A DNA stretch of 64,000 bases. Origin: Helianthus annuus. Taxonomy: Eukaryota > Streptophyta > Magnoliopsida > Asterales > Asteraceae. Positions within the stretch are counted from its first letter, which is position 1. Each line of letters opens with the position of its first letter. The stretch covers positions 78,741,375 through 78,805,374 of the forward strand of contig NC_035440.2 in NCBI RefSeq assembly GCF_002127325.2. The letters run 5' to 3'. Positions 24,911 to 35,778 of this stretch are shown piece after piece. The notes under the pieces are model-generated. The model made no database searches. It had not been told where the DNA came from and saw nothing but the letters and a program-made list of their open reading frames with translations. Position numbers and translations under genes: made by a program.

Positions 24911-26244
24911 TGATGTGCTAAAAGTGGTTAAATAAAAACTACTAAAATTAACCTAATCTAGACACTCTAAGCTTTAAATTTTGTAAACTTAGACTCGATC
25001 TAAAACTAAACCACGCAACCCGCAAGTGTACTGATCAATGCAGCATAGCTACAGTAAGTCCGAGTATCGAACCCACGAGACTCTCTAATTATGCTAATTA
25101 GACTCTATCTAGACCTAGACTGACACAGACTCTAACTGTTTAATTGGTTGGGGGGGTTTACTGAAAATCTAAGGAAATCTATTTATACTAATTAATAAAC
25201 TAAAACTAGACTAAATACGAAAGAAGGCAAAGGCTTTTCTTATATGACGAACGGGACCACCTAGACTAGAATCCTGGATTGATTTTAAGAGATTACCGAT
25301 TAAGTTAACTGCACGATTTATGGAACCGGGATCTTATGATACTAAACCTATTAAACACCAACTAAGCCCCTCAACCCTTCTCGAGGTGAAACTTATGGCG
25401 TTACCTAGGCCGTTAATCCTACCGGTTATTAGACGTCTTTCCAGTTGTCTAATTATTGTGTAAGTACCCTAATGTCGACCTACTCTTTTCCAATCATAGA
25501 TCTAGGGTAGTTTGGATTATTAAACTTGACTTGATAGACTAATAAACCGACGGGGCAACTAAATTCACAACCTTTTCCAAGGACTGTCTAAAGCAATTCG
25601 TCGGGTAAGACCTATCAATAGCCCCTCACTTTCCAGGTATTAGGACTAGCAGAACATTAAAACCTAGCAAATTACTAACACTAACTTCTGGAGGTTATCG
25701 ACCGATTCTCCCTAAAGAGTTAAGATTTCTTACGTGATATAGACACTCACCAAAATCCTAAACCCTAATACGACCCTATGTTGTGATATAGACTGTCACT
25801 AAGGATCATACGAAGCAAATGACAATAATAAACCAAGTTAAAGTATGCATGCGCATCAAATCAATAAAACAAACTCTTTACTAAACACAATCAACCCATA
25901 ATATTCATGCAATTAACGAAAACAATAAATACTTTATTCAATTCATTCAACTAAGTCTAAGTGGCTTAAATGTTTAGCCAAGCATCATGGTTTTAAAAAC
26001 AAATAAATAAAGTCTAAAATCTGAATTCGTTGAATCAAAACTAAGAACAAAGAAAAGAAACAATTTAGGAAGGTAAAACCAGTCAAGGCTTCAACTCTTG
26101 CGCTCCTAGCTTCTCCCCAACCAATAATTCTGGAACTTCAAACCATGCAAAACAGCTCTGCCAAATAATGTCTTGTGCGTCCCTCTGATGATAATTCATC
26201 CCCTAACTAAACTTGGCTGCCGCCTATCAACTGATGTATATTGG
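24911..26244 (-). mobile_element. LTR copy D, left piece
   Basis: It begins TGATGTGCTAAAAG and follows LTR B base by base with a few percent divergence. It is broken at 26244 by the gag-only Copia element and resumes at 32087. Confidence 0.9.
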
Positions 26245-26738
26245 TGTAGGATCGTGAAACGACCTTAATGAGTCGATCAGAAGAGTGCTCAGATAGAAAC
26301 AGAGGCGGAATTCATTGAGTCTGTCTTTGTTTAGCTTGTACAACACTAGAAATCATTAATCTGTCTCAGTTTATTGATCTAATCACAATTTACAAGCTGG
26401 AGACACTTCGACAGAGCTTTGCCATCTAAACAAGACTGTTACAACTGATTTCGCTTGGGAGGCTATTTATAGAGTTGTGATTCCGTTTGAAAGTGGCACT
26501 GACACTTTCAAGCGGAATTAGAAATGTTAATTTCCCTTGAAAGTGCACATGACACTTTCAAGCGGAATTAGAAATGTTAATTTCCCTTGAAAGTGCACAT
26601 AACACTTTCAAGCGGAATTGACCTTTTCAAGCGAAATTAACTCTATAAAATCCTATTTTCTCGTACAACATGCCCTGATCTAACAATTCTAGTATAAGAC
26701 TCGATACAAGACGAAGTCGACAGACGTATGCACTAACA
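26245..26738 (-). repeat. 3' LTR of gag-only Copia element
   Basis: The 494-bp LTR is TGTTAGTGCATAC...CCTACA on the minus strand. It is about 50 bp longer than its partner because a 50-bp unit (26521-26570) is repeated at 26571-26620. The motif TTTCAAGCGGAAT recurs inside it. Confidence 0.95.
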
Positions 26739-28704
26739 GACTCCCCCTCGGATGTTGACGAGTCTGAAGTATCGAGTCTTTACATCTTCAGTCTTTATCA
26801 GTCTTTGGGATTCCAGAACTTCTCCTCGCTTTCCATAGCATCAGGATCTGTAACCTGCTTCTTGTCTTCAGACTCCCCCTTTCAATCAGCTGGGATCTTA
26901 GTCTGGAATTCATTATCTGTAGCATAGTAACGAAAACCTGGAATTTGAACATCAGGAATTGAAACTTTGCTTTGTTCAACATTTTCTGCACAAATATTGT
27001 CACAAACACATAAGTTGTTTCAATAGTTACATCAAGTTTAAATCAATGACCTTGATTAACTAATCAAACTTTCCTTACTCAAAACAAATTTCTTCATTTA
27101 AGCACACACTCCCAACCCTGTTCATCATGTTCAGCACTAGCACTTGGAATTTTGACAATCAGCTCTTCAACATCAGTTGTCGAAAATCTTTTTGGATTTT
27201 TGAAAAATTTATGCTAAAACACACTAAAATCTTTTTGGATTTTTGAATATAACAGAAATGCAAAAAAGCAATATTTACAGACACTATTTTTGTGAGCTTG
27301 TGTAAGAGGATCATATCAGTTTATGTGACCAATCACTAGCACCGTTAAGCTTTAAACATTTTCAGTTCTAAACGATTCACATAGATTGACGATATTGTTG
27401 TCCACTTAAACTCAATCTAAAAACTTTCGAAATGCTTACCGATACGTTAAGGTATATTAATTATGCACTAAGTTCTTATGGACCCCACGATCTCAGCATA
27501 TCCCCTCATCATGCAATACACTGACTCAAGTAATGCCTTTAAACTTTATCAACTGTGATTTGTGCGAAAACAAAGCAGAATGTTTAACCATTAACAATCA
27601 GGTCGATACTTCCGTATACGCAGAGAAAGTCCAATGTTTAAACAAAATAAGAAAAATAAAAATAAGTTGAAGTTGTTTAGGCTTTAACCACCAGGTCGAT
27701 ACTTCCGTATACACAGAGGAGGTCCAAAGCTTAAACGAAACACCAAAGAAAATAACGCAGAATGTTTAGGCAATAACATCCAGGTCGATACTCACGTATA
27801 CGCAGAGGATGTCCAATGCTTAAACAAAATAAAGAAATAAGACAAGTTTAAATCTTTGCAAAATAAAATGCACAATCACAACGATTTTTCAGCAAAGTAG
27901 TGAAAGTTCACAAACTTAACCAGTTTTATGTCTTTCGACAATCAGCGATTACTGAGTAGGTACACAATCAAGAAGGACAAAACTAAGTACTATGCTTTCA
28001 ACCATGTTTTCCACTAGAACTAGGCTTTTTCATTTAAGTTTGTATCGTTATCGCAAATCTACTAGTCTAGCTGAGCCTATCGTCACACCTTTAGTGAGAC
28101 CGTTTATCACATTTTATCTTTTCATCTCTTTAGCATACTGTGACAGTCCAACTGATCTACTATCATTTCCTCTTTTTTTAACAAAACTCATTTTTGCATT
28201 TTTCAATGTTTTTGGAATTTTCAAATTTTCAAATTTTTTTAAAATTTTTACTCCCCCTAAAATCAAAATATGTCTCAATTTTGATTTTCTGGGAAAATTT
28301 GAAAACGTACTGTACAAGGTAAAGTGACAACATGATGAGAATTACTTCAATTCTCTATTCACTTGGCTTGAACAATCAGAACTCCCCCTCTCAACAAACT
28401 ATTTTTCCATTATGATTTCAAAACACTTATGTTTGTTTTAATCAAAATGGTTTTTCTGGAAAAATTAGTTTGTTTAAAACCACTTGTAGGTTCGGGGATC
28501 ATCACCTTGTTCCTTTTAACCACATGTAGATTTATCATTTTTCCGGTTTTAAACCTCAACACCACTTGTATAAAATCAAGTACAACTTAATGTCCTTGAT
28601 TAACCACTTGTCGATCAAAATATCACCGAAGTGAATTTCTCAAGAAATGTGCCGATTCATGTTCCACGCTTACCAACCTGGGAACTCTGGCAAGTCAGGT
28701 TTTT
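26739..28704 (-). other. 3' non-coding region of gag-only element
   Basis: Nearly 2 kb between gag stop and PPT holds no convincing coding sequence. It contains a three-copy repeat (27593-27825), several minus-strand purine tracts AGGGGGAG (near 26741, 26873, 28251 and 28382), and a block at 28095-28262 similar to 1289-1480. These tracts resemble extra polypurine tracts. Confidence 0.8.
27593..27825. repeat. Three-copy about 92-bp tandem repeat
   Basis: Three units share AGGTCGATACTTCCGTATAC, a GCAGAG segment and GTCCAATG..TTAAAC, starting near 27600, 27691 and 27781. They lie in the 3' non-coding region of the gag-only element. Confidence 0.85.
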
Positions 28705-31101
28705 CTACTTGAAAAGTTTCACCCAAGCCTGACGGTCCTTGGGTGCTTTTGAATTCTTGTTCAGCAATGGTGGAAAATTTTCATCATCCATTGTTAAACC
28801 ATAATTCTCAACTTTTACCTCAATAAATGGCTCTTCTGGCTTTGATCCACCAGAATCATTGCCTGAATGTGGCTTGTCTGACTTTGATGAGCCAAATTCA
28901 TCACCGACACGTGGCTCCTTTGTTTTCGAAGAAACAGATTCATTGCCACCAACTTTCTTTTTCTTCATTCTCTCTTCTGTCCTCAGATTTGTATCTGATG
29001 AATTCTTTTTGCTTGATTTATCATTCTTTGGAGAGCAAGACGATTTATCAGAACTTTTATCTGATTTTCCAGTTGTATCTGAGGACAAAATTCTTTCGAG
29101 ATACTCTCTCGCTTTCTTCCTCTTCTTCCTCAGTCTGTCTTTCTGCTCTTGTGAAAGTTTCACTTTCTGTTCGTAAACTTTCTGTTTTTGAACTTTAGGT
29201 TCTTGAACTTTCTGTTCTTTGGGCTTGACATTGACTGATTTCTTTGCCACTTTCTGAGATTCAGCCCTCGATCTTCTCTTTGACCTCATTGGGCACTCTC
29301 TGGCAATGTGACCTTTGATTTGGCATTCAAAGCATCTTCTCATCTCAAACTTCCAACTTTGGCAGTTAACAGCAATGTGTCCTTGAACACCACAAGTGTA
29401 ACACACTCTGTTATCGTACCATTCACCACTATCACACCAAACATTCAGATCATAGCATTGTCTGGCTTTGTGGTAATCATCACTCCTCCTGAAATCTGGA
29501 TTTGGCGTTGAAGCACTGTGGTCAAACCTGCACCACTTTTTACCAACTGTTTTTGAGTTTTGAGCACTATGGATAAAATCATGATTGGATGATTAAACTG
29601 ATGAGATTTTTTTCTTGTTTTGAACTTTTTCAAAATTTTTTGCACTTTGTTTTTGTTCTGCATTCTTTTTCAAATGTTTCTGTGATGAACATTTACCTTT
29701 TTCTGTAGAAAACAAATTGGTTTCTTGAAATTTTTCTTTTAACTTCAAAAATATTTTTCTTTTCTCAGCTTCATCATCAGTTTTCTCATCACAATCTTCA
29801 ATTTTGACTTTGTCAAAATTTGTGACATTGTCACTTAGTGGAACAGAATTGATTGGTTTTGGACAAAGCTGATCTAGAAATGCTGATGATGTCACAAAAC
29901 TTTTCAATTTCTCTTCTAACTCTTTGATTTTCTTTCGAGCACATTCAGCTTCTTTTTCAAGTCGAATAATCGTCTAAAAATGGGAATTTATTATCTTTTG
30001 CTTTTCAATGTTATTCTTGCTAAAAACAGATCTCCCATCTTCAAGAATTTTAATTTGACTTTGAAATTCTTTTTCAATTATTAATTTTTCATTTTCAAAA
30101 CTTTTGATTTTATCTTCAAATATTTTTGCATTTTCTTTCAACTTTTTGTTTTCAAGCTTTATCCAGAAATCTTCATTTTCTGAAGATTTCATTTTGCTTT
30201 CAAAATCCTTTTCCTTTTCTTTCAAAATTTTGTTTTCTAATGTCAAACTGTTCAAGTCACTTAACAGTTTGACATTTTTAGATCTCAACTTCTCACAATT
30301 TTCCTGCAAAACAAGAATCTTTTTATCATCAGATTTCTTCTCATCCTTCAACTTTTTGATTTCCAATGTCAAACTTTCCGCATCCTTCAAGAGTTTGACA
30401 TTGTCAGCTTCAAGTTTATCATATTTAGAGCACACTGATTCAGAACTTGAGGATCCAATCTTCACAGATTCTTCATTCTTTTTAACTTGCTCTGTCTCTG
30501 TCCTTGTCAAGAATATACCTGCACAAAGAGTTTTAACAAAATCAAGAGGATTCAAATTGTTATCAATGTAACATCCCCTCTTATAGTCATATCTCATGAT
30601 CCTTTGTGCACCAAACCATATACAGATTCTTCTATCTATTTCAGTAATTACATCCAAATTTATTTTATCTAGATTCCCCAAATTCAATTCATCTAAATTC
30701 CCTTTTATCTTATCCATCAATCTTTTCTTCTTCTCATAATATTCATACCTATGCGTTTGAAGTTTATCGATGAAATCAGATGGATGTAATTTTGAAAATT
30801 TGGACTCTTGTTTTATCTTTTTCAATACATCATCCCATTCAGCAGGTAATGCATCTGCAAGCTTTGATACTTTTTCAGCATATGTCAACTTTATCTCAAA
30901 CGTTTTTAATTTGTCTATTAAGTAATCAAATCTTTTTTTCAACTCTTTTACTGTTTCATTCTTTTGACATGCAAAATTTTTAAGTCTGAGCGTCCAAATA
31001 TTCTTATCATCTTGTTCATACACGCTCACTCTATACCAACCATAACCACTATTTAATCTTTCAATAAAATCATTTTCCTTTTCATCAAACATTTTGATCA
31101 A
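28705..31101 (-). pseudogene. Long Copia gag with two in-frame stops
   Basis: One reading frame of 799 codons is open except for TAG at 29974-29976 and TAA at 29593-29595; the intervening stretches stay in frame. The N-terminal part (about residues 15-135) matches the plant Copia gag/UBN2 type. Residues 230-375 are Lys/Glu-rich and probably coiled coil. Near the C-terminus are two knuckles (CYTCGVQGHIAVNC and CFECQIKGHIAREC), followed by a basic, Ser-rich tail ending WVKLFK. No protease follows. Two single-base changes could explain the stops; programmed readthrough is possible but less likely. Confidence 0.9.
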
Positions 31102-31156
31102 ACTTTAATCAATCAACAAACACTTTAGAAAAGTTTTTGGATTTTAACAAAAACAA

Positions 31157-31380
31157 TTTCAAGCGAAATCACTTCAAGTGAGATCACTTTCAAGAGAAAT
31201 CACTTTCAAGGGAAATCACTTTCAAGCGGAATTAGTGATTTCGAGTGGAATCAGATGATATTTTCAAGCGGAATAATGATTTCAAGCGGAATCAGATGAT
31301 ATTTTCAAGCGGAATAACGATTTCAAGCGGAATCAGATGATATTTTCAAGCGGAATAACGATTTCAAGCGGAATTAACCT
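31157..31380. repeat. Iterated TTTCAAGCGGAAT motif in leader
   Basis: About a dozen copies of TTTCAAGCGGAAT and variants (AAGCGAAATC, AAGAGAAATC) lie between the primer site and gag. The same word occurs several times in both LTRs. Part of the array has a 41-bp higher-order period (TCAGATGATATTTTCAAGCG). Confidence 0.9.
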
Positions 31381-31636
31381 GCTAATTTCGCTTAAAATGT
31401 TGCTGACATCATCAATTCGATCTGTTTTTGGCAAAATTGATCAAGTTCTAGGCCGATTTTAGGTCTGATTCTTTTAAGGGTTTGTTAAAACAATGTTTCG
31501 CACATTATATGTGAAAATCAGTTCATTTTAACCGTGAAAACTTGATTAATTTTGAAAAGAAGGTGTAGAAATCAGAATTTTCCAGCGAAAACGAGCTAAA
31601 CGGTAAGAACTCTTCCTCCTGAGCTCTGATACCACA

Positions 31637-32081
31637 TGTAGGATCGTGAAACGACCTTAATGAGTCGATCAGAAGAGTGCTCAGATAGAATCAGAGGCGG
31701 AATTCATTGATTCTGTCTTTGTTTAGCTTGTACAACACTAGAAATCATTAATCTGTCTCAGTTTATTGATCTATTCACAATTTACAAGCTGGAGACACTT
31801 CGACGAAGCTTCGCCGTCGGAAACAAGACTGTTACAACTGATTTCGCTTGGGAGGCTATTTATAGAGTTGTGATTTCGTTTGAAAGTGGCACTGACACTT
31901 TCAAGCGGAATTAGAAATGTTAATTTCCCTTGAAAGTGCACATGACACTTTCAAGCGGAATTAACCTTTTCAAGCGAAATTAACTCTATAAAATCCTATT
32001 TTCTCGTACAACATGCCCTGATCTAACAATTCTAGTATAAGACTCGATACAAGACGAAGTCAACAGATGTATGCACTAACA
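31637..32081 (-). repeat. 5' LTR of gag-only Copia element
   Basis: The 445-bp LTR matches 26245-26738 apart from one fewer 50-bp unit and a small difference near 31805. The primer site abuts it on the left and ATTGG follows it on the right. Confidence 0.95.
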
Positions 32082-32086
32082 ATTGG

Positions 32087-32530
32087 TGAAGTATTACCTT
32101 TTTGTCCAAGTAATATCTATTGGATCTATGGCTGATTCGTCATCGCAGTTGAAATATGACCCAATAGAATTAAAAGATATGATCAAACAATATAGGCCCA
32201 ACATCACTGTTTCATGCAATTCGCTGGATTAAGAGGCTGGGGCGGCCCACTTTTTTTTTCTTTTCATTTTATTCCTTTTCTATTATAAAATAGAGATATT
32301 GACCTCGGTCCACTCACAGAAAATAACTGAAATTTCACTTTGGTCCCTGGCACCCTACTCTGCCCAACTGGCTGGTTATTTCCATATTACTTGCTTTTGC
32401 TTCATTTGCACCAGGACCTGGCAAAACACAATAAATACAATATAATACTAAAACTAAAAATAATAAATAAAAACTAAACTAAAGCTATACAATTTACACG
32501 GGACAAATATGTGTATTTTACCCCACATCA
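32087..32530 (-). mobile_element. LTR copy D, right piece
   Basis: It resumes LTR D after the gag-only element and ends CCCCACATCA at 32530, directly followed by TTACC and the host gag frame. Confidence 0.9.
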
Positions 32531-34494
32531 TTACCTCAGCTTTTGGCTCCGTGGCTTTTTCTGCCTTTCGATTCTGACTTTCTTCCTTCACCTGTTGTTC
32601 TTCATCAACTGGCTTCTCTAGCTTTTCATCAGCTACTTTTTCTTTCTTCACCTCATTCACCATTTTCTAGCTTTCATCAACAATTTCCACCACTGTCTTC
32701 TTCTTTTTCTCTAGACTGGCATAGATCACCTTCTTTATGCCTTCCTTTACCTTTTCTCTGTATCTAGGAATTTCTTCGAGCCCTTTACACCAAACTCCCA
32801 CAGTTGGAATAGCAACAACTAATGCTTCAAAATCTACCTTGTCAGGATCAACTGTTGGGTTTCCTTGAGGATCAACAAAACACTCTTTCTCTTGACTCCA
32901 TCTATTTGTCCGCTTTACTTCTGTGTACTTCTTATACACTTCACTCAAATATGCTCGTGCATGATTTTCTTCTCGACTCTCTTTAAATTCAGCAACCAAT
33001 GCCCATTTTTCTGTTCTCTCGTCTTTAATATACTTACCCCAATTAAACCCTTCATCATGATGAAATGTACTGGGTCCAGTATTATCATCACGAATCATCA
33101 ACATAGCTTGTTTTTCTCTTTAGATGACCCTTCTTCAATCTGCTTTCTTGGCGGTTGCTCATTGTTGCGATGATAGATAGCCTTTTTGTAGTAGTCTTCG
33201 TGAAAAGGGTTAACACTATCATCTGCTTTGTTGTTTGTGAATTCTCTTTTGAAGTACCCCTTTTGCTTACACTTAAAGCAAGTAACTTTAGCTTTATCAA
33301 AACCTATCTTCATATCAGGGCCTTCCAGACAATTTCTACCAGTGATCTCCATGAACCATTGAGCCCTCCTGATGACGCTTGCCATACACCAGCGAATATC
33401 CATGAGCTCCATTTCTTCTGGGTCTACTTGATCGTAATCCTCCTTTGTCATATTTGGATTGCTGATCTTTCCTGCAATTAAACCTTCATAAGACTCCAGA
33501 ACAGAAGCCAAGAAACTCATGTGCTGTCTTGCAAAATCAGTATTTAGGTTAGGAGAATCTTTCTTGCTTTGATTCGGACTGGATTTAGATATTGTGATGA
33601 TGAATGATATCCAGAGTCATAACTGCAAGACTTGTTTTTCGATGAATCACCAGAATTATCTGCACCGAATGTTGTACTGATCTTTGGTGACTGACTATTC
33701 AACAGCATACTTCTTCGATAGTACAGATCAACATTCTGCTGATAACTCGAACTAGTCATTTTGTTTTGTGTCTACAACTCTAAATCATGACCTTCGAGTT
33801 TTTCAATCAAACCATCCAAAGACATATCATCAAACTTGGCATCATTTTTCAAAATTATCACATATGTCTTCCAGTCATCGACGTGTGGTAATGCCTCGAT
33901 CAGTTTATCAATAATCTCCTCTCAGTCTTTGTTGATTCCAAACCTCTCCAGCTCAATCTTCAAGTGACAGAATCTTTCTATCATTTGCCGAACAGTTTCT
34001 CCTTTCAAACATCTGAACAAATCAAGTTCCTTTTTCAGAAATGAGATTTTGTTCTTCTTGATGTCTTTACCGCCTTCGGCTTTCAGCTTCAATGCTTCCC
34101 ACATCGACTTGGATGTTCACCATGTTGAAGTAAGAAAAAAGATATCCTCTCTAATCGATTGTTGTTATAACGTTACCATTTTTAGTTCATTAGAGTGGTT
34201 GGTTTTATCGATCTCTAAAAATTGTTTAATAGTAAGTAATACATTTTGATCGTTCACAGGTTTTTCATATCTGAAAGTCATCGTAATCCAACTCTCATAA
34301 GCATAAGCCTTCACCCAGTTCTCAAATATCGTGCTCTACCAACGATAATCTTCGATATTCATTAGTTTCGGTGGTCGTTGATGATTTCCGTACACACTGT
34401 CATATTTCTAACTCTCAGAAATAGCACTTGAAACTGTTTATGTTGTAACTGGGGTTTCTTTAGATGTGAACGTGTTATAGATTTCTTCAGCCAT
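32531..34494 (-). pseudogene. Copia gag, N-terminal half (host element)
   Basis: A start-like ATG at 34494-34492 opens a frame that soon meets stops (near 34437 and 34409). Recognisable gag parts follow: an N-terminal conserved segment (MNIEDYRW), a UBN2-like helix region (33922-34104), a knuckle (CFKCKQKGYFKREF, about 33230-33275, with the His replaced by Tyr), and an acidic/basic tail. The frame runs into the TTACC junction and continues at 3671. Several stops and frame changes make it a pseudogene. Confidence 0.8.
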
Positions 34495-34554
34495 GATTAC
34501 TTACAAACACATAATCAAATACTCTGATTAAACTTGAAATTTACATAAACAGTC

Positions 34555-34740
34555 AATTCGTACGAAGCTGGAATGATGCCTTCGTATGAAGCTACAAAAC
34601 AAATTGATCAAACAAACAGTGTGCGTTCGTACGAAGCTAGATGTGGCTTTGTACGAAGGTACTTAAATTCTCAAACAAACTTGTTCTCTGGGTTCGTACA
34701 AAGCTGGAGTATGTGGCTTCGTACAAAGCTATGCTGCGAA
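34555..34740. repeat. Iterated TTCGTACGAAGC words in leader
   Basis: Copies of the palindrome-containing word TTCGTACGAAGC(T) and variants occur near 34557, 34583, 34624, 34652, 34690 and 34720, between gag and primer site. More copies lie in the adjoining LTR (35254-35320). The word differs from that in the related element at 26245-32081. Confidence 0.85.
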
Positions 34741-35006
34741 GAATAAAGTCACATTTTTCATGGTTTTTCACTAATTTGAGTATGATTTTGTTCGAATTTT
34801 GATCTGAAACTTTGTAGGATTGTTCAAAAACGTGTTCCACACAACATATTCAAAATTTAGTCAATTTTAACTGTGGAAACGTTGTAGATTTGAATTTTAA
34901 GTTTATAAAGAAAGTGTAGAAGATGAGTAAAAGAAGATGAAGCAATTTGTCTCTAATATGATGAAGTTACTTGAATCTTCATGTCTTCAATCCGTGCAAA
35001 CAATCA

Positions 35007-35021
35007 CCCGCTCTGATCCCA
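35007..35021 (-). other. Primer-binding site of host Copia element
   Basis: On the minus strand it reads TGGGATCAGAGCGGG, a variant of the Met-initiator site TGGTATCAGAGC, placed two bases from the LTR. Confidence 0.7.
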
Positions 35022-35023
35022 CT

Positions 35024-35428
35024 TGTGGATTCGCTCCTAGATCGATTCCTTGACCGTTGAATGCGTACAAACACGTAAGTTGTGCGGAATCCAATCACGT
35101 GTGTGGATGAGAACACAAAGATGTAATTATAACTTGTTTTCTATTGCTGATTTGACAGGTACAAAATCGTGAAAACAAACGGGCAGAGCTTCGCCTCAAA
35201 GTATGCAAAGTTACCAATGATCAAGACCCTACACTCATATATATAGTAGAGCTGCCTTCGTACGAAGCCATGAAAGCTCCCTTCATACGAAGCTACTCAG
35301 GCTTCCCTTCGTACAAAGCTACCTAATCACATATAAACTTTATGCTTTGCTCTGTTCAGCACCAGTCTTGAATCATCTGTTTAAGCTACGAAACGTGATT
35401 GACGGAAGTGATAGACATTATGCACTCA
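35024..35428 (-). repeat. 5' LTR of host Copia element
   Basis: The LTR starts TGTGGATTCG next to the primer site. The likely outer end is TGCACTCA at 35428, chosen because its reverse complement TGAGTGCATA parallels the TGTTAGTGCATAC start of the related LTR at 26738. It is about 405 bp. TTCGTACGAAGC-like words recur within it. No partner LTR of this sequence is found at the left of the element. Confidence 0.7.
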
Positions 35429-35494
35429 AAAAGTGGGTTTTGTAGCCTACCCTTATCTTGTAAACCCTAAATTAAATTATCTTTCAGTTACATA

Positions 35495-35770
35495 ATGCCT
35501 ATCGATAAAAGTTGGATTGATTCTCCTCGTCAATCAGCTCACTAAGAGCAAGGACTCATGTCTTTTATCGCGATGTGTGAAAGAGCGATCCCCAACCATA
35601 ATGAAGGTAGATGTCTGTGTTCCAAATGTAAATGCTATGGCTTAACAACTATGACAAAAATGAAACTCCATTTGGGGCGTATTTGCTTTTGGAAAGATTA
35701 CATAAAGTGGTCCTATCACAGCGAAAAACCTGGGCCTCCAGTTGTAGAAGTAGATAATGTTGTGCCGTAG
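35495..35770 (+). pseudogene. CACTA transposase-associated domain fragment
   Basis: A frame starting MPIDKSWIDSPR with one in-frame TAA (35543-35545) continues with a Cys-rich segment (CLCSKCKC) and HLGRICFWKDYIKWSYHSE. This is the pattern of the transposase-associated domain at the N-terminus of plant CACTA (En/Spm) TNP2 proteins. The rest of the transposase is not present; sequence changes to a retroelement LTR at 35779. CACTA subterminal repeats at 46938-47423 may be the other end of the same element. Confidence 0.7.
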
Positions 35771-35778
35771 GAGTGTAA

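Larger units (their letters stand above)
26245..32081 (-). mobile_element. Gag-only Copia element (TR-GAG-like), TSD ATTGG
   Basis: The 5837-bp element inserted in LTR D, with ATTGG at 26240-26244 and 32082-32086. On the minus strand it reads 5' LTR (32081-31637), primer site TGGTATCAGAGCTC (31634-31621), leader with iterated motifs, long gag (31101-28705), a 2-kb non-coding region, PPT (CGAGGGGGAGTC) and 3' LTR (26738-26245). No pol domain is visible. Gag resembles SIRE/Maximus-type elements. It would need pol functions in trans. Confidence 0.95.
3672..32530. mobile_element. 28.9-kb compound Gypsy-family insertion (TSD TTACC)
   Basis: The host gag frame stops at 3671 and resumes at 32531. 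Both junctions carry TTACC (3667-3671 and 32531-32535). The insert starts TGATGTGGGG and ends CCCCACATCA. Inside are an inverted partial LTR, full or partial LTRs at 4526-6361, 16288-23836 (interrupted) and 24911-32530 (interrupted), two internal regions, and three younger retrotransposons. The outer ends are both the U3-type terminus, which a simple LTR element would not have. I infer an array produced by recombination or aberrant integration within one non-autonomous family. Confidence 0.8.
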
